DNA of 44,382 nucleotides from Symbiodinium natans. Lineage: Eukaryota > Sar > Dinophyceae > Suessiales > Symbiodiniaceae. This document shows positions 19,106 to 29,513 of this stretch, piece by piece. Each line of letters opens with the position of its first letter. Within the stretch, counting starts at the first letter, position 1. The notes under the pieces were generated by a model. It saw only the letters and a list, made by a program, of their open reading frames with translations, ran no database searches and was not told where the DNA came from. Position numbers and translations under genes: made by a program. The stretch spans positions 343,455 through 387,836 of the forward strand of contig CAJNDS010002506.1 in assembly GCA_905221605.1 (NCBI GenBank), written 5' to 3'.

Positions 19106-20796
19106 CAAGACTTCAAGCGACTGGGCCTGGTCAGTTCTGGAGGAATTTGACTTGAATCGGACCTGTTTTCCTCGCGTTTCCCCCTTGCGCATCGACCCAA
19201 GCCGCCAGCCTTCCAGGCATTACAGAAAGAGCTTCCGAAGACAAGCCGGAGTCTCATCCTCAAGGGGCCCAGGTGGAGAACGCCGTCGAGGTCTCTGCGT
19301 CGTGAGCTGCTCCGGTTTTTTAAGTCTTTGCGTCTGTGCACAAACGACGGCCGGTTACGGCCGGGAGATAATGAGAAGCGAGTGCAATGTGCCCAGCACT
19401 GGGCCCTTAAAGGGCGCACGCTGGAATTATCTGACACTGTGCATGCAAAGAAGTGCGAACTGCAAGCACTACGATGACTATGATGCTACCACTGCGCAAA
19501 TAATGAGCACTTTGTTCCTGTTGCTCGGTAGCTTCAAGCATCGCACTTCTTCGCCAGCACAGGGTTTAATGAGTTGAATGAAGCCAGCCAACATGATGGC
19601 AGATGCCCGCCTGGCAATGCCCCCTTCAATTCAGGACATGCGGTTCATAAGATTGCAGACTGCCCCATCGATCTGTCATTGGCCTCTCCTTGACCTCATC
19701 GAAGTTGAGGCAGTCAATGCACATTCTGCGAGCAGCATCACACCATCAGTCGTGCGAGTTGTAGAAAGGTGCTTGCTTCTGGTTCCACATGCTTCCATGC
19801 AAGTCAAGTTCCTTGTATTCATGAACGGCTTATGGCTGAAGAAGAAAGGCCTGTGGCAGAGATGCCCTTCTCGGTCCGCTTCGGTGTGACAGGGAGTGTG
19901 TTGACCCTGGGCTTTGTCGGACAGCTCAGTACTCTTGCGCACCGCAGCTTGCATGGGTGCTCTCGCAGCTCTGCAAAATTGTGGTCAGCAGTCATGTACT
20001 ACGAGATCCATGGCTGCCACTATCCACTGCAATTACAATATTATGATAGTAGAACAATAACAGTCGGCAGGGAATGCTGGTGGCATGTGCACCTGTGGAC
20101 AATGTTCAGCAAGGTCATGATCTTCATATCGCCCTTCGACACCCTGCCCCTTTTCCGCGCCAGCCTTATCGATGGTTGCTGGTAGAACTGAAGAAGCAAA
20201 CTCGGAGGTAGTATTTGTCCTTGTTGGAGGAACAGCATTGCACGTCTTGGCACTTGGTACTGGCAGCAGCCGCAGCATGATGTCCGCGCACCATAGGCAT
20301 CGTAAATAGCAAGTATGAGGATATATGAGGATGCACTCACCGCCAGGAAGGTTGCATCCTTCTGCACTCACACCTACATGCACTCCTAACCTCGCTCAAT
20401 CGCCATGGTTCTGCCAAGGCACTGAGATTGTCGATGTTAACGCATCTGTGGACCAACATGCACTTACATGTCTGCTGTATCAGAGCAAGTCGTTGGACCC
20501 AATGCATCTGTCACTGCATCTGTCAAACTCTGCACACATGCATCACATGCTAGCCAGCACCTCTGCGCTGTGTGCTGGAAACCGCGAGGTCGTGATAGAG
20601 AGGTGCTCGAGACATGTGACGCGCGATTTAATGCAGCGACTAGAGATTCGGCCGAAGAGGCGCATAAAGCCCCAATGGCACGAAAGATGATGATGAACAT
20701 TTGGATGGATGAGTCTCGGCTCTAAGGTAAACCCTGCTACCCCATCTTCACCAAGGGCTTGCTTTCGCCAGTGTCTGGCCTCGGTCCTGGCACAAC

Positions 20797-20818
20797 GGGT
20801 TTAGGGTTTAGAGTTTAT
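20797..20818. repeat. Short interstitial TTTAGGG patch
   Basis: Reads GGGTTTAGGGTTTAGAGTTT, about two units plus a decayed one. Confidence 0.8.
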
Positions 20819-23084
20819 TAAGTAATCTGATGTTCACGTTGTGACTGTGATCTTGTGTCATGGGATCATCATTTCCGTTGTTGTGCAAGATGAGGGTCCC
20901 ACTATGCCTTTTGGAGGTCTTAGTATGGTCTTCTTTTGATACTCTTCTGATCTTTTTGGTGCTGTTTGGATAAAGTTATGATGTTCAAGCCCGAGGCCGA
21001 GATCAAATGATCCCCTCAGAGGAATCCCCACCTGATTACGCCATGCGATCGTTTTGCGACATGCTCGAGTTCTCTCAGGTCTACTTATCCTGGGTTTGTG
21101 CAACGAGGCCCCGCAGTTGCCACTGGGAAGGTGAGTAGGACCCGGCAAAAAAAGAGCACCCGCACGCGGTCAACCTTCCCAAAGCCGTACAAACAGCAAG
21201 AGCTTGCGCCATGTCCTGCCTTGTGTGTTACATACTGACGGTCGTCAAGTGCCCCTCTTTGGGCTCGGGCTCGGGAACGACTCGAATGAGAAATGCAGGC
21301 GCTGCTTAAGCACAACTAGAACTCGGCACAGCTGGTTGCGAGGGTATTGACGGACTGTGTTCATGCGAGAATGTACTGTAACCCTGTTGAGGCGGACCCC
21401 TTGGCCAGACTTGCGGCAAGGGGGTCACTCTTCTTGGCTGACTTCTCAGTGGCCTTCCCAAGAAAGCTGCATGCCTTCCTCAGATTTCTTGGGATGAGCC
21501 CCAGCATCTTGACACATGAACGTTCTTGAGAGGCAAGGTTAAGCAAAGTGGTTGACAGCAGCAGCAGCAGCAAGACACGTCTACACCAAGGCTGCCCAAA
21601 GAGTTTCTGCGTGATGGCACTCCCCGTGCACCCTTTCACCGAGGTTGGCAAGCTCTCCCTGTCCATGTTCTTGCTGGCACTGCCAGCGACCCAGCGTCAT
21701 GGATTGGAGAAACTTCGGGTTGGACTCCCTAGTCGCAGCCAGTCGGGGCCGTACCGCGAATCCTGTCGTAAAGGCTGTTGTGGTTTTCAATGACCTGTTT
21801 TGGGTTTAACCCAGTAAGCCTCCATGAGCTTCCCGCTACTTGCAGGCTACCGTGTTCTAACTTTGGACCAGGTGGCTTCAGGCTTTTTAAGGTTTGCTGT
21901 GGGGCCAGAGGAAGGACCTCCTCAGTCCCATGTTCAGTAAACCCGGCTGCTCTAAATTCGGGTTACATCAGGGATGTTTATCATGGGATTTTTTAGACAA
22001 GGATCCTCTGTTCCAGAGCAAATTCAGGCCAGGCCCGAAAAAAGCCTTCTGAAGCACGGAGCCCTTTTCTCATCGAACTTCGGCCTTCGCCATGTTTGCA
22101 AACAGCCTGTGAGGCCTGTCCACATTGCTGTGGAGTCACTGCCGGGTTCTCAGGAAGCCTGGGAAGACATAGCAAGCATTGTTCTAAAGAGCATGCCGTT
22201 TGGCCCTTGCCTTCACCACTTCGCATGCTCTTCTATGACGAAAATAGTAGAGCGATCCTTGCTTGCCTTTCTATGTTGCTTAAAGAACTTCACCTCGTTC
22301 TCCTTTTGAATTGTGCCCGCTGACGGGCATGGGCGCAAGTCATGGGAACTTGCCCATACTGTCGGCAGACTTCCACGAGACCAACTGCAACAAGCCAGCA
22401 GCGGTCACACAGTTTAGCATGCTTTGCGCGCCTCAGCATGCCACCAAAAGCTGGTCGTCAACCTCCCAGAGGCTGCAGAGTAGGGATTTCGGCTTTGCGG
22501 CTTAGGCTACCTGCTAGAATCTGCTATACCGATTTTGATGGCAGCAGTAGCTGGGACTGGAGGAGCAGGGCAGTAACCTCAGAATCGGAGTACTGACAAA
22601 GCCTGTCTTGGACTGCGCAACTGGTTTTAGGGCTTTGGCACCTTACAGTCGTCCCACAAGCCCAGATGCCGGCAATTCCACTTGGGTAGGGGGAATGGGG
22701 ACCACAGCTCATGGCCTTAACCAGTATATCTGGTCATCTCGTCATCTAAGGTCTGGATTCACCGGCTTTTCCTGGACTTTCTTCGGGGCGTTGCTGGGGT
22801 CGCCCTGCCCTTGGATCCAGTGAACTGAGTTCCAAGAATAAAGGGGGACAGGGGGGGTGTGTGAGGACCAATCCCGGAATCTTCCGAGAAAATCTTCACT
22901 GGGTCCTGTGAGCCTTCTGAAGTGTAGGCTTCCGAAGTTCATCAAATCCTTGCAATCTCCCACGAACTTGGGATCCAAACCTGTGCAGCTTTCACTTCAA
23001 GCAGCACCTAGCGAAGTGGCGTCCGTCCAAGTCATCTTAATGTGGCTGAACACATGGCTCATACAGAATGGCTGTTTGCCTTGA

Positions 23085-23219
23085 GTGCTGACCAGCCTCA
23101 ATGCTTTTGTTGGCCGAAGCGCTGATGAGTTCGTATTTGATACAGCCCGCCGCACCTTGCCCATGCGCCCATTTCTCGTTGCATCCCTGATGGGAGGTCT
23201 GTGGTCGGGCACTTCTTGA
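23085..23219 (+). CDS. Weak candidate exon, unknown protein
   Basis: The open frame encodes LNAFVGRSADEFVFDTARRT, then PMRPFLVASLMGGLW, and ends with TGA at 23217-23219. Composition is protein-like, but there is no family match and no partner exon. Confidence 0.25.
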   Translation: MLTSLNAFVGRSADEFVFDTARRTLPMRPFLVASLMGGLWSGTS

Positions 23220-25293
23220 TTGAAGTTCCCTCGCAGCTTGGCTTCACACATGCTTGGTACACTATAGCCAAGACACTACTCTTGCTGATCCATTCTTCGT
23301 TTGGCTCGTTCTTCGAAGGATCAAAAGGTCTGTTCATCGCCACCTTGAAGGGCCTCAAGTCTGACTGCAGCTTCCAATCGCAGCCAGGCGCAAGTTTGCT
23401 GACTACCTGGCCCGTGCGCTGGCACAAAGGGCCTGGTGCCAAGCGCTCACAGTATCAGAGCTCAAAACATGAACAACACTAGCCAGCAATTAGCAATGCT
23501 ACTAGTACAGATGAAGCGGCAAGCCCATCTTAGAGTTGCTACCCATACGTCCTTTCCGCCAGCTTTTCAGGATCACAAGTGAGGGCTGTTGCATCAATGC
23601 AACTTGTGAAGCCGAAGTTTGCGCTGTTCTCACTTTGTGTGTCGCGGGATTCATGCGATGCGGAACGATTCTTGGAGAAAGCGACCTGAAGATTGCTGCG
23701 TGTCATGCTTGCTTGCTTCGGGAGTTGGTGGCCTCGTCCATCGGAATGCTGCCACGCAGGCGACGACATGCTCCTTCAAGAAGCTGCACCGTAACGGTTA
23801 GCTGAGCGCCGGTGAACAGCCCTTAACCCTTACAAGCCCGGAACTCAAAACGTTTTTACCACCTGGTGCTGCGGAGCTCAAGAGTGCAGAAAATTGTAGC
23901 GGGTGGTGTTGATGGTTCGTGCGGCTGCTGCCGTAAACTCGGAGGCGCCAGCAGCTTCAAGCCACGATGTGCAGGGTTCGGGTTTCTGTGCTTCAGGGGA
24001 GAATCATGCTTCGACGCGCACACATGGAAGTGGCAGCGCAAGTTGGAGATTCATGAGCAAACCTGCCCGGCATTGCCCGGCCGCCGCAGCTTTGAGGCTT
24101 CGGGGTATGTTTGGATTACAAGCTCCATGGGGCAAAAGCTGCGGCCATGTCCAAACGCCCTTGCCAGCAGCGCATGCGGCACCAGAAAAAGCAAGACTGA
24201 AGACTCCCACACATACCATCACAGAGCAACACACGGCAAGCGGCAAGTGCGTGCTTAGAGGCTTCGGGTTCGGGTGCCTTTACATCGGTGGATTCTTCTC
24301 GCCTCGCTGAGCGATGACGAGCTGGAATTGACTGCTGGGCCAGGCGCATAAGATCTCGCACCGGCGGGGGTTGCTTTGTTGAGGAATGTTGAGGAGGATT
24401 TTCAGCAGCTGCTGTACTGGGCCTTCCACAATCTGATATGAGCTGCCGTTGCTGTTAAGGCACACGATCTAAGAAAGAGCGGCGATAAGTAAGCTGAGTG
24501 CCTGGTAGCCTAGCAGCTAGGTTTAGGTTTGTTCCGGTCGAGCCACGGGTTGTGTGCCCATGAATGCCGGTGACAAGGGGTCAACCCAGCGTTATGGACC
24601 TGTCCACTGCCCAGAGAGCCTGCACCTGAGCTTCCGAAGGCAGATGCTAAAGGCTTGAAGTCTAAAGGCTTTCAGGCTGTCAAGTCGCAGAAGAGAAGTG
24701 CGATCTACAGGATTTGTACCGAGCCCGGGGTTGACTCAGATTCCTTGTGGGCCATGTTTTCAGCTGGGTCGGCTCAGCCGTGCAATCAGCCAGTTCGTGC
24801 GTAGTTGGTTGCTATCCGCAGCTATGACTTGCCGAGGTTTTACAAGAGTTCCTTATCAAGCAAGAAGGCCGAGAGACGGCTGTGGCGGTGGAAGCAACGT
24901 TTGGAATTTGCAGTCCATTGCAGTCTTAAGCTTTCGCGTGCTGATGTTGGCAGGCTCCACGCTGCGAGCATGGATACACAAGCTCGACCCTGACCACGAA
25001 CACAGGGTAACAGAGATGTATTTTCTGCGTGGCTCAGATGCAAGCTGAGAGCGCACATGTGTCACATGGTCACATGATGTGTATGGCTGACTTGCTGCGC
25101 GCAATGTGACAATGCGCATCCCTTTCAGTTCAGGATACATGCGGGAGCATATGCAGCTTGGCTTGGAAGTACTTGGAACCTTCTGCTTGAGCGGCTTTCC
25201 ATCAAGCATGGTCAACGAAGCCACTCCAGGAAAACCTCTAAGAGGTTGTATAATAACCCCGCGGCTTGCGGTTTAGAAAGGAGTGCGCCCGAG

Positions 25294-25317
25294 TATCGTT
25301 TAGCTTGTAAAACGATA
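25294..25317. other. Short perfect inverted repeat (8-bp stem, 8-base loop)
   Basis: TATCGTTT at 25294-25301 pairs with AAACGATA at 25310-25317. The same AACGATAA core recurs in a cluster about 100 bases downstream. Confidence 0.8.
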
Positions 25318-25368
25318 AGGAGTGAAAAAAAGATAACTTTCTGCAAGGTTTTTGTTGTGTGGCCCCGT

Positions 25369-25405
25369 ACACGCCTAACACCCCTTACACCCCTCACACC
25401 CCTAA
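25369..25405 (+). repeat. 9-bp tandem repeat (ACACCCCTN)
   Basis: Four near-identical 9-base units of the type ACACCCCTA. They lie between the hairpin at 25294 and the AACGATAAC cluster at 25414-25451. Confidence 0.85.
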
Positions 25406-25649
25406 TTCTTTAGGTCAAAAACGATAACAAAACGATAACCAGAACGATAACTTTTTGTTCACGATGGGGTCTGTTGAAGGACCTGGACCATTCCGGGGTT
25501 GAAGATGTGTGCCCTGTGGTGACCAAGACTTGGGCTTGGTAAAGACATCCAAGTTTTCTTCTAGCAATAACAGGTTCTTCCTACCAACACACACCAAAAC
25601 CAACTTTGCGTTTGAAGCATGGAGCCGCTGGAGTTTATTGTAGACACAG

Positions 25650-25749
25650 GTTTGCCTACGACGTGGGAGAGCTGTACCAAGCTCTGGACCTTGACGGCGG
25701 CGGGGAGCTGACTCTGGAGGAAATCGATCCCAGAGCTGACCAACTCTTT
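25650..25749 (+). CDS. Gene B exon: canonical EF-hand with EIDP
   Basis: After CACAG it encodes FAYDVGELYQALDLDGGGEL, then TLEEIDPRADQLF. The loop at 25687-25722 (DLDGGGELTLEE) is canonical except for Gly at 5. It ends in phase 0 at a GC donor (GCCCCT). Confidence 0.87.
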
Positions 25750-26000
25750 GCCCCTTGGCGCCCAGGAAGTTGAAGTGTGTGTCAACACAAAGTTAAAGCT
25801 TTAGACAGAACCGGTTCCTCGTTGTCTTGAGATGCCACTTGGCTCGTCTGATCTTGTGCGGTTCGTGCCACATGTTTTTTTCAGTTCATCCAGTTCCAGA
25901 ATAATGAGCACATGCTGAGGCGCGCATGTCTCGGTGTCTTGATTTTGGAAGGATAGCACCGCTGCTGAATATGATATATGTGCCGCTTTCCCACTCCCAG

Positions 26001-26078
26001 GACAGATTCCGCAGCTGGTGCTGCGAGAACTTTCCCGGGGGCTTGGACGATTGCCTCACGCGCATGGCCAGACAAGGT
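26001..26078 (+). CDS. Gene B exon: FRSW helix
   Basis: After CCCAG the frame DRFRSWCCENFPGGLDDCL continues TRMARQ and ends with one base of a Gly codon at a GT donor (GTGATG). Joined to 26402 it gives RMARQGKYDLPCF. Confidence 0.78.
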
Positions 26079-26133
26079 GATGTGAAGGTGGAGGCTCCTT
26101 ACTAGGATTTACTTGCGACTCATGAGATCCTCT

Positions 26134-26236
26134 GGGGGTTTCCGAAATAAGGGGTACCTTGTTGGGGTCCGTATTATAAGGGGATCCTACAATTTGGGGA
26201 TCTACATTAGGGGTCCCCGATTTTCGTACACCCCCA
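26134..26236 (+). repeat. Dispersed repeat copy 1, within a gene B intron
   Basis: About 90 bases of G-rich sequence containing AAGGGGTACC, GTTGGGGTCC, AAGGGGATCCTA and TTTTCGTAC in that order. The same series in the same order, on the opposite strand, is found at 35364-35456. It lies wholly inside the intron 26079-26401. Confidence 0.8.
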
Positions 26237-26401
26237 TATAGGACGTTGTTGGCCTGCCTTCACACCTAGCATGGTTGCACTTATCTGAGGCTGTCAAAAT
26301 CAACCTCTTTCACTTTGAGGCTGATCTGGCTGCGTGGGCTCAAAAAGATTGACAAACACACACGCACACACAGAGAGAGGTCCTGATTCGCCATTGTCAA
26401 G

Positions 26402-26519
26402 GCAAATATGATTTGCCATGCTTTAAGGTGGCAAACGGCTGGAAACATGGCTCGGAGGAAGAGTTGTTTTACGCCATCAGTGCAGACCAGAAGCACGTCG
26501 TGGCCAACGACATGCGGTG
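26402..26519 (+). CDS. Gene B exon: divergent EF-hand ending DMRW
   Basis: After TCAAG the frame gives KYDLPCFKVANGWKHGSE, then EELFYAISADQKHVVANDMR. The loop ADQKHVVAND is shortened and lacks a central Gly. It ends TG at a GT donor; joining 26640 completes DMRWLNLDMRRF. Confidence 0.8.
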
Positions 26520-26639
26520 GTGCCTGGGACGAAAATCATCCCGTTCCAATTCACACATCCGTTTCACTCCACGGCATGCAGCCTAGAGATGTGAGACAGC
26601 TGCGCAAGCTTTCCACACTTGGGAGCGTGTTTCGGGAAG

Positions 26640-26730
26640 GCTCAACCTGGACATGCGACGCTTCAAGCGGAAGCTGAAGGCCAAGGAACAGGCCATGCAC
26701 GAGACGAAAATCCGTGCAATCAAGCGTGGC
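26640..26730 (+). CDS. Gene B exon: basic helix
   Basis: After GGAAG the frame LNLDMRRFKRKLKAKEQAM continues HETKIRAIKRG. It is strongly basic and probably a long helix. It ends in phase 0 at a GC donor (GCCAAG). Confidence 0.75.
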
Positions 26731-27141
26731 GCCAAGGACTTGTCAGCACGCTCGGAGTGCATCCTGCCATCTAGACCTGCCTCTCCTCATGCCCAGAGCT
26801 CACACAGACATTCGTTCTGGTCTTCAGGACCCAAGAGAAAACTTAGCACCTCGGTGGCTCAAGTTGTGGTCCCTGAACAGCTTTGGGTTTTAAGTTGCAC
26901 GTTTGTCGGTTGAGAAAACCGCACGTGCAGACTTCATGAGCTGGAGAACATGAGTGAGCGCGTGCGTGCGCACGTGTGAATATGTCGTCTGACGGTACTG
27001 CCCAGATACAGTACGCAACAAAGTAGCCGAGAGGCAAATGCGATGAAAGCATCGAACTGAGATGTACCGCTGCTGCCCCTTCACAGAGAAAGTTGAGGAC
27101 CCAACCCGAACCTGCTGCTGCGCAACCCTCCGTTAGCCCAG

Positions 27142-27217
27142 GCAGACTTCAAACGCTTTCTGCGGCAAAAGCACGGTGGAAGTTTGCTCAGGGCCTGGCG
27201 CCAGTCACTCGTGGAAG
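27142..27217 (+). CDS. Gene B exon: LLRAW helix
   Basis: After CCCAG the frame ADFKRFLRQKHGGSLLRAW continues RQSLVE. This is the entering helix of an EF-hand. It ends with one base at a GC donor (GCAGCT); the next exon continues SLVEGDSMM in phase. Confidence 0.8.
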
Positions 27218-27299
27218 GCAGCTCCAGTTGAAGCCTTGAGAACTTGTGCTCTTAGAGCGCCACTAGTGCCTTGTAAAAAACTCGTAAAGCCCCGCGAAG

Positions 27300-27337
27300 G
27301 AGACTCAATGATGCTTCACAAGGGGCAGTTCTTCAAG
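27300..27337 (+). CDS. Gene B micro-exon (38 nt): EF loop
   Basis: After CGAAG the frame completes G and reads DSMMLHKGQFFK. With the previous exon the loop is VEGDSMMLHKGQ, where Val replaces the first Asp. It ends at a GC donor (GCCCGT). Confidence 0.68.
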
Positions 27338-27709
27338 GCCCGTGCTCCCAGAACCTTCAGAGAGTCTCCTGCCACGTCCTCTCCGAACAGGCGTGTGTGA
27401 ATCTCAAGTGGCGCACAGAACCTTGGCGTTGTTCAGCTTCTGGGAGCAGATATGAGCAGATGAAACTGGTCCAAGGGAGTTCTTGTGAACTAGGATGACT
27501 CGGGCTTAGGGGGCCCCGGAGATGACTGCAAGGCTTCTAAGCACAACTGGCCGCCGTCGGTAAGAAGCAGATGCTTGCTGGTCATACTTAAGTGGATGAG
27601 CACACGGGTCCATTCGAACTGTCAAACACCAGGATGCTTTACTGGAGACAAGTTTAAGGGATGTTGCCGTTCGTAGGTTGAATTGTAGGCAGTGGCCTTC
27701 TGCAGGCAA

Positions 27710-27779
27710 TGTGCCTCAATACTACAGGTCAGGAAAAGTCGGGTAACTACATCTTGTGCCTCAATGCTACAGGTCAGGA
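27710..27779 (+). repeat. Duplicated 25-bp 3' splice-site region
   Basis: The 25 bases at 27710-27734 recur at 27755-27779 with one substitution. Both contain CTACAG followed by GTCAGGA, so the acceptor used for the exon at 27773 exists in two copies 45 bp apart. Confidence 0.9.
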
Positions 27780-27880
27780 GGCTTCAACATCTTGGCTTTC
27801 GCCCCACAACACAGGATGTCAAAGGCCTCTGGGAGCTACTCGACACGGACTCGAGCGGAACTATTGGCATCGAGGACTTT
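27773..27880 (+). CDS. Gene B exon: canonical EF-hand
   Basis: After CTACAG the frame encodes VRRLQHLGFRPTTQDVKGLW, then ELLDTDSSGTIGIEDF. The loop at 27842-27877 (DTDSSGTIGIED) has all ligands: Asp 1, Asp 3, Ser 5, Gly 6, Ile 8 and Asp 12. The 3' end lies at about 27874-27881. Confidence 0.87.
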
Positions 27881-27981
27881 CGTAGCCGGGGGGGCTGGGG
27901 GGGAAAGAGGGGGCAATGCGGAGTTGTTTGCTGACCCCGTAGAAATGCCTCACATCCTTGACGTCAAGACCAGGAGTTAGA

Positions 27982-28013
27982 CTTCAAGGCTGCCGAGGAG
28001 CTGGCACTCTTCC
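27982..28013 (+). CDS. Gene B exon: AAEELALF helix
   Basis: The frame reads FKAAEELALF plus one base before a GC donor (GCTTCC), corresponding to the segment after the EIDP-type loop. The 5' boundary is uncertain; a GACTT repeat is present at both intron ends. Joining 28100 gives LALFRQFVMQKFG. Confidence 0.65.
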
Positions 28014-28099
28014 GCTTCCTGACACAGAATGCACAGCTAAGCTTCAGGATGTAGACTCAGCCTGCGAAGCCCCTCGGCTGACCCAAACACATTGCTGAG

Positions 28100-28143
28100 G
28101 TCAGTTCGTCATGCAGAAGTTTGGAAATGCTACTCGAACTTTT
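28100..28143 (+). CDS. Gene B exon: FGNATRTF helix (44 nt)
   Basis: After CTGAG it encodes QFVMQKFGNATRTF, the entering helix of the next EF-hand. It ends in phase 0 at a GC donor (GCTGCA). Joined to 28640 it reads ATRTFALDLDGNKTL. Confidence 0.78.
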
Positions 28144-28204
28144 GCTGCACCTGCCCCGCAATCAGTTTCGTGGAGTCACGTGTCCACACGGAGCTTTGAC
28201 ATGT

Positions 28205-28556
28205 TCAGCGTGTCACGGCAATTGCCCTCATGTGCTCTCGCACTCTCACTCCCCTCTCCTCCCCCCTCCCCTCCGTTCTCTTGCTATTTGAATCCTTTCT
28301 CATTCCTGTGCGCTTTCTCTTTCTCTTTATCTTTCTCTTTCTCTTTCTCTCTCGCACTCTCTCTCTCTCTCTCTTATATCGCTCTCTGTCTTTACCTCTC
28401 ACTCTATTTTTTTATTTTATTTATCTACCTCTCTCTCAGTCTCTTTCTCTTTCCCTCTCTCTTTCTTTTTGTCTTTCTCATTCTCTTTGTCTTTCTCTGT
28501 CTCTCTCTCTCTCTCTCTCTGTCTCTCTCGATCTCCGTTTCTCTCTCTTGTGCTTT
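28205..28556 (+). repeat. Polypyrimidine CT/CTTT tract inside an intron
   Basis: About 350 bases of CTCTCT, CTCTTT and CCCCTC units within the intron 28144-28639. Apparent ORFs here (Leu/Ser/Phe-rich on +, Arg/Glu/Lys-rich on -) are repeat artefacts. Confidence 0.93.
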
Positions 28557-28639
28557 GTTGTTGTTCCGACACGGCAACCGCATTCTCACGATGCGGCGCC
28601 ATAGCCCTCCAAGCATGAAGAGTGAATCACAATGCCCAG

Positions 28640-28669
28640 GCACTGGATTTGGATGGGAACAAGACCCTT
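28640..28669 (+). CDS. Gene B exon: first half of a canonical EF loop (30 nt)
   Basis: After CCCAG the frame gives ALDLDGNKTL. The loop starts with GAT at 28646. The next exon supplies DVEF, so the whole loop would be DLDGNKTL plus a four-residue end finishing VE. The donor is close to the GC of CTTGGCC but is not resolved by phase. Confidence 0.72.
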
Positions 28670-28809
28670 GGCCACACTTCAAGCCTGCGTTTTGAACAAG
28701 TAGGTCGCCATTCTGAGAAAAGCAGGGTGACATGAGAGTCCGTTGGCACGTCTGTCGCACTCGACACTGGCAATGACTGGTAGCATATCATCGTGGTAAG
28801 GAATGTCAG

Positions 28810-28878
28810 CGACGTGGAGTTCATGCAAGCGCTGAAAGAGTTTGGCTACGAGCAAAGAGACAAGCACCTTTTCCATGC
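28810..28878 (+). CDS. Gene B exon: EF loop end and FGY helix
   Basis: The frame DVEFMQALKEFGYEQRDKHL continues FHA and ends with two bases of the Ala codon at a GT donor. It joins 29047 in phase as LFHALDRHGKKK. Confidence 0.8.
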
Positions 28879-29046
28879 GTTGCCCGGCACAGTTCTAATC
28901 ATCGGCGGTACTTCAAGGCATGCGGTTAGCGTCTCTGCGGCTCATGTCTGATACTTGTTGCACAAAGATGTCGTGCCGATTGGGGAACTGTACATCCTGC
29001 TTCCGAGCATTTCCCGCTCCTCCTCGACATTCACACGACACACAAG

Positions 29047-29083
29047 GCTGGACAGACATGGCAAGAAGAAGATCAACTTGGAG
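29047..29083 (+). CDS. Gene B exon: EF-hand loop (37 nt)
   Basis: After CAAGG the frame LDRHGKKKINLE is completed as INLEDILFLDSW by the exon at 29291. The loop DRHGKKKINLED keeps Asp 1, Ile 8 and Asp 12 but has His and Lys at 3 and 5. An 8-bp direct repeat (AGGACATC) at both intron ends leaves the splice point ambiguous. Confidence 0.8.
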
Positions 29084-29290
29084 GACATCTGAGCTGATGC
29101 CTAGGGCCACTCCCCGATTCCAGCAACACATGATTGCAACCAATCTCTTCGCCTATTCCAGCGATCATGTCGTGCAATGTTACTGGCACCTCGATGCACA
29201 TGAGATGGCTTTGCGCCATGACCTGCCCGTGCATGATCATCCCAAGAAGCCTGCAAGTCCAAAGCATGCTAAGCCCCTTTCTGTCCCCAG

Positions 29291-29368
29291 GACATCCTCT
29301 TCCTGGACAGCTGGAAGCCTATGGAGTTCCTGCTTGCCAGTCCCAATCCCGAGGCAGCCCAGCTCTTC
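29291..29368 (+). CDS. Gene B exon: FLDSWKP segment
   Basis: After CCCAG the frame encodes DILFLDSWKPMEFLLASP, then NPEAAQLFK. This proline-containing segment separates EF-hand blocks. The 3' boundary is not fixed; the frame stays open to about 29450. Confidence 0.75.
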
Positions 29369-29471
29369 AAGCTCAGGCAGGGGAACGCATCTGAGTTGCT
29401 TAGGGCGCGTTTGCGTGCGAACTTCGGTTCCTACACCGTGCACAAACAATACTTATGATGCCTTTTGCGAG

Positions 29472-29513
29472 GCTGCGTGAGAAGTTCGGGACCTTCCTCC
29501 GTGCCTGGAAGAT
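29472..29513 (+). CDS. Gene B micro-exon (42 nt): FLRAWK helix
   Basis: After GCGAG the frame LREKFGTFLRAWK plus two bases of a Met codon ends at a GC donor (GCCGCT). Joining 29669 gives RAWKMLLDQDGSN in phase. Confidence 0.8.

Larger units (their letters stand above)
19106..25649. other. No convincing gene between the two EF-hand genes
   Basis: Many ORFs of 60-138 codons overlap on both strands with no family signature. A 44-codon frame at 23085-23219 + (VGRSADEFVFDTARRTL) and a frame at 24820-24990 + (KKAERRLWRWKQRLEF) are coding-like and could be isolated exons. A short TTTAGGG patch lies at 20797-20818 and a CAG5 run at 21556-21572. Confidence 0.45.

Noticed and set aside
19033-19437. 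134-codon minus-strand ORF
   Set aside because: It is the antisense shadow of the EF-hand exon at 19005-19105 plus flanking sequence.
21556-21572. CAG5 run as a polyglutamine or polyserine coding repeat
   Set aside because: Too short, and no exon context; treated as a trivial microsatellite.
25212-25397. Minus-strand ORF with an Arg-Gly-Val repeat
   Set aside because: It is the complement of the 9-bp ACACCCCTN array, not a gene.
26857-26870. GGCTCAAG resembling the 3' end of the dinoflagellate spliced leader
   Set aside because: Only eight bases match, and the rest of the 22-nt leader consensus is absent. No relict spliced leader was found anywhere in the window.
28111-28760. Leu/Ser/Phe-rich forward ORFs and Arg/Glu/Lys-rich reverse ORFs up to 194 codons
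   Set aside because: Produced by the CT polypyrimidine tract in an intron. Only the first 33 bases overlap a real exon (28100-28143).
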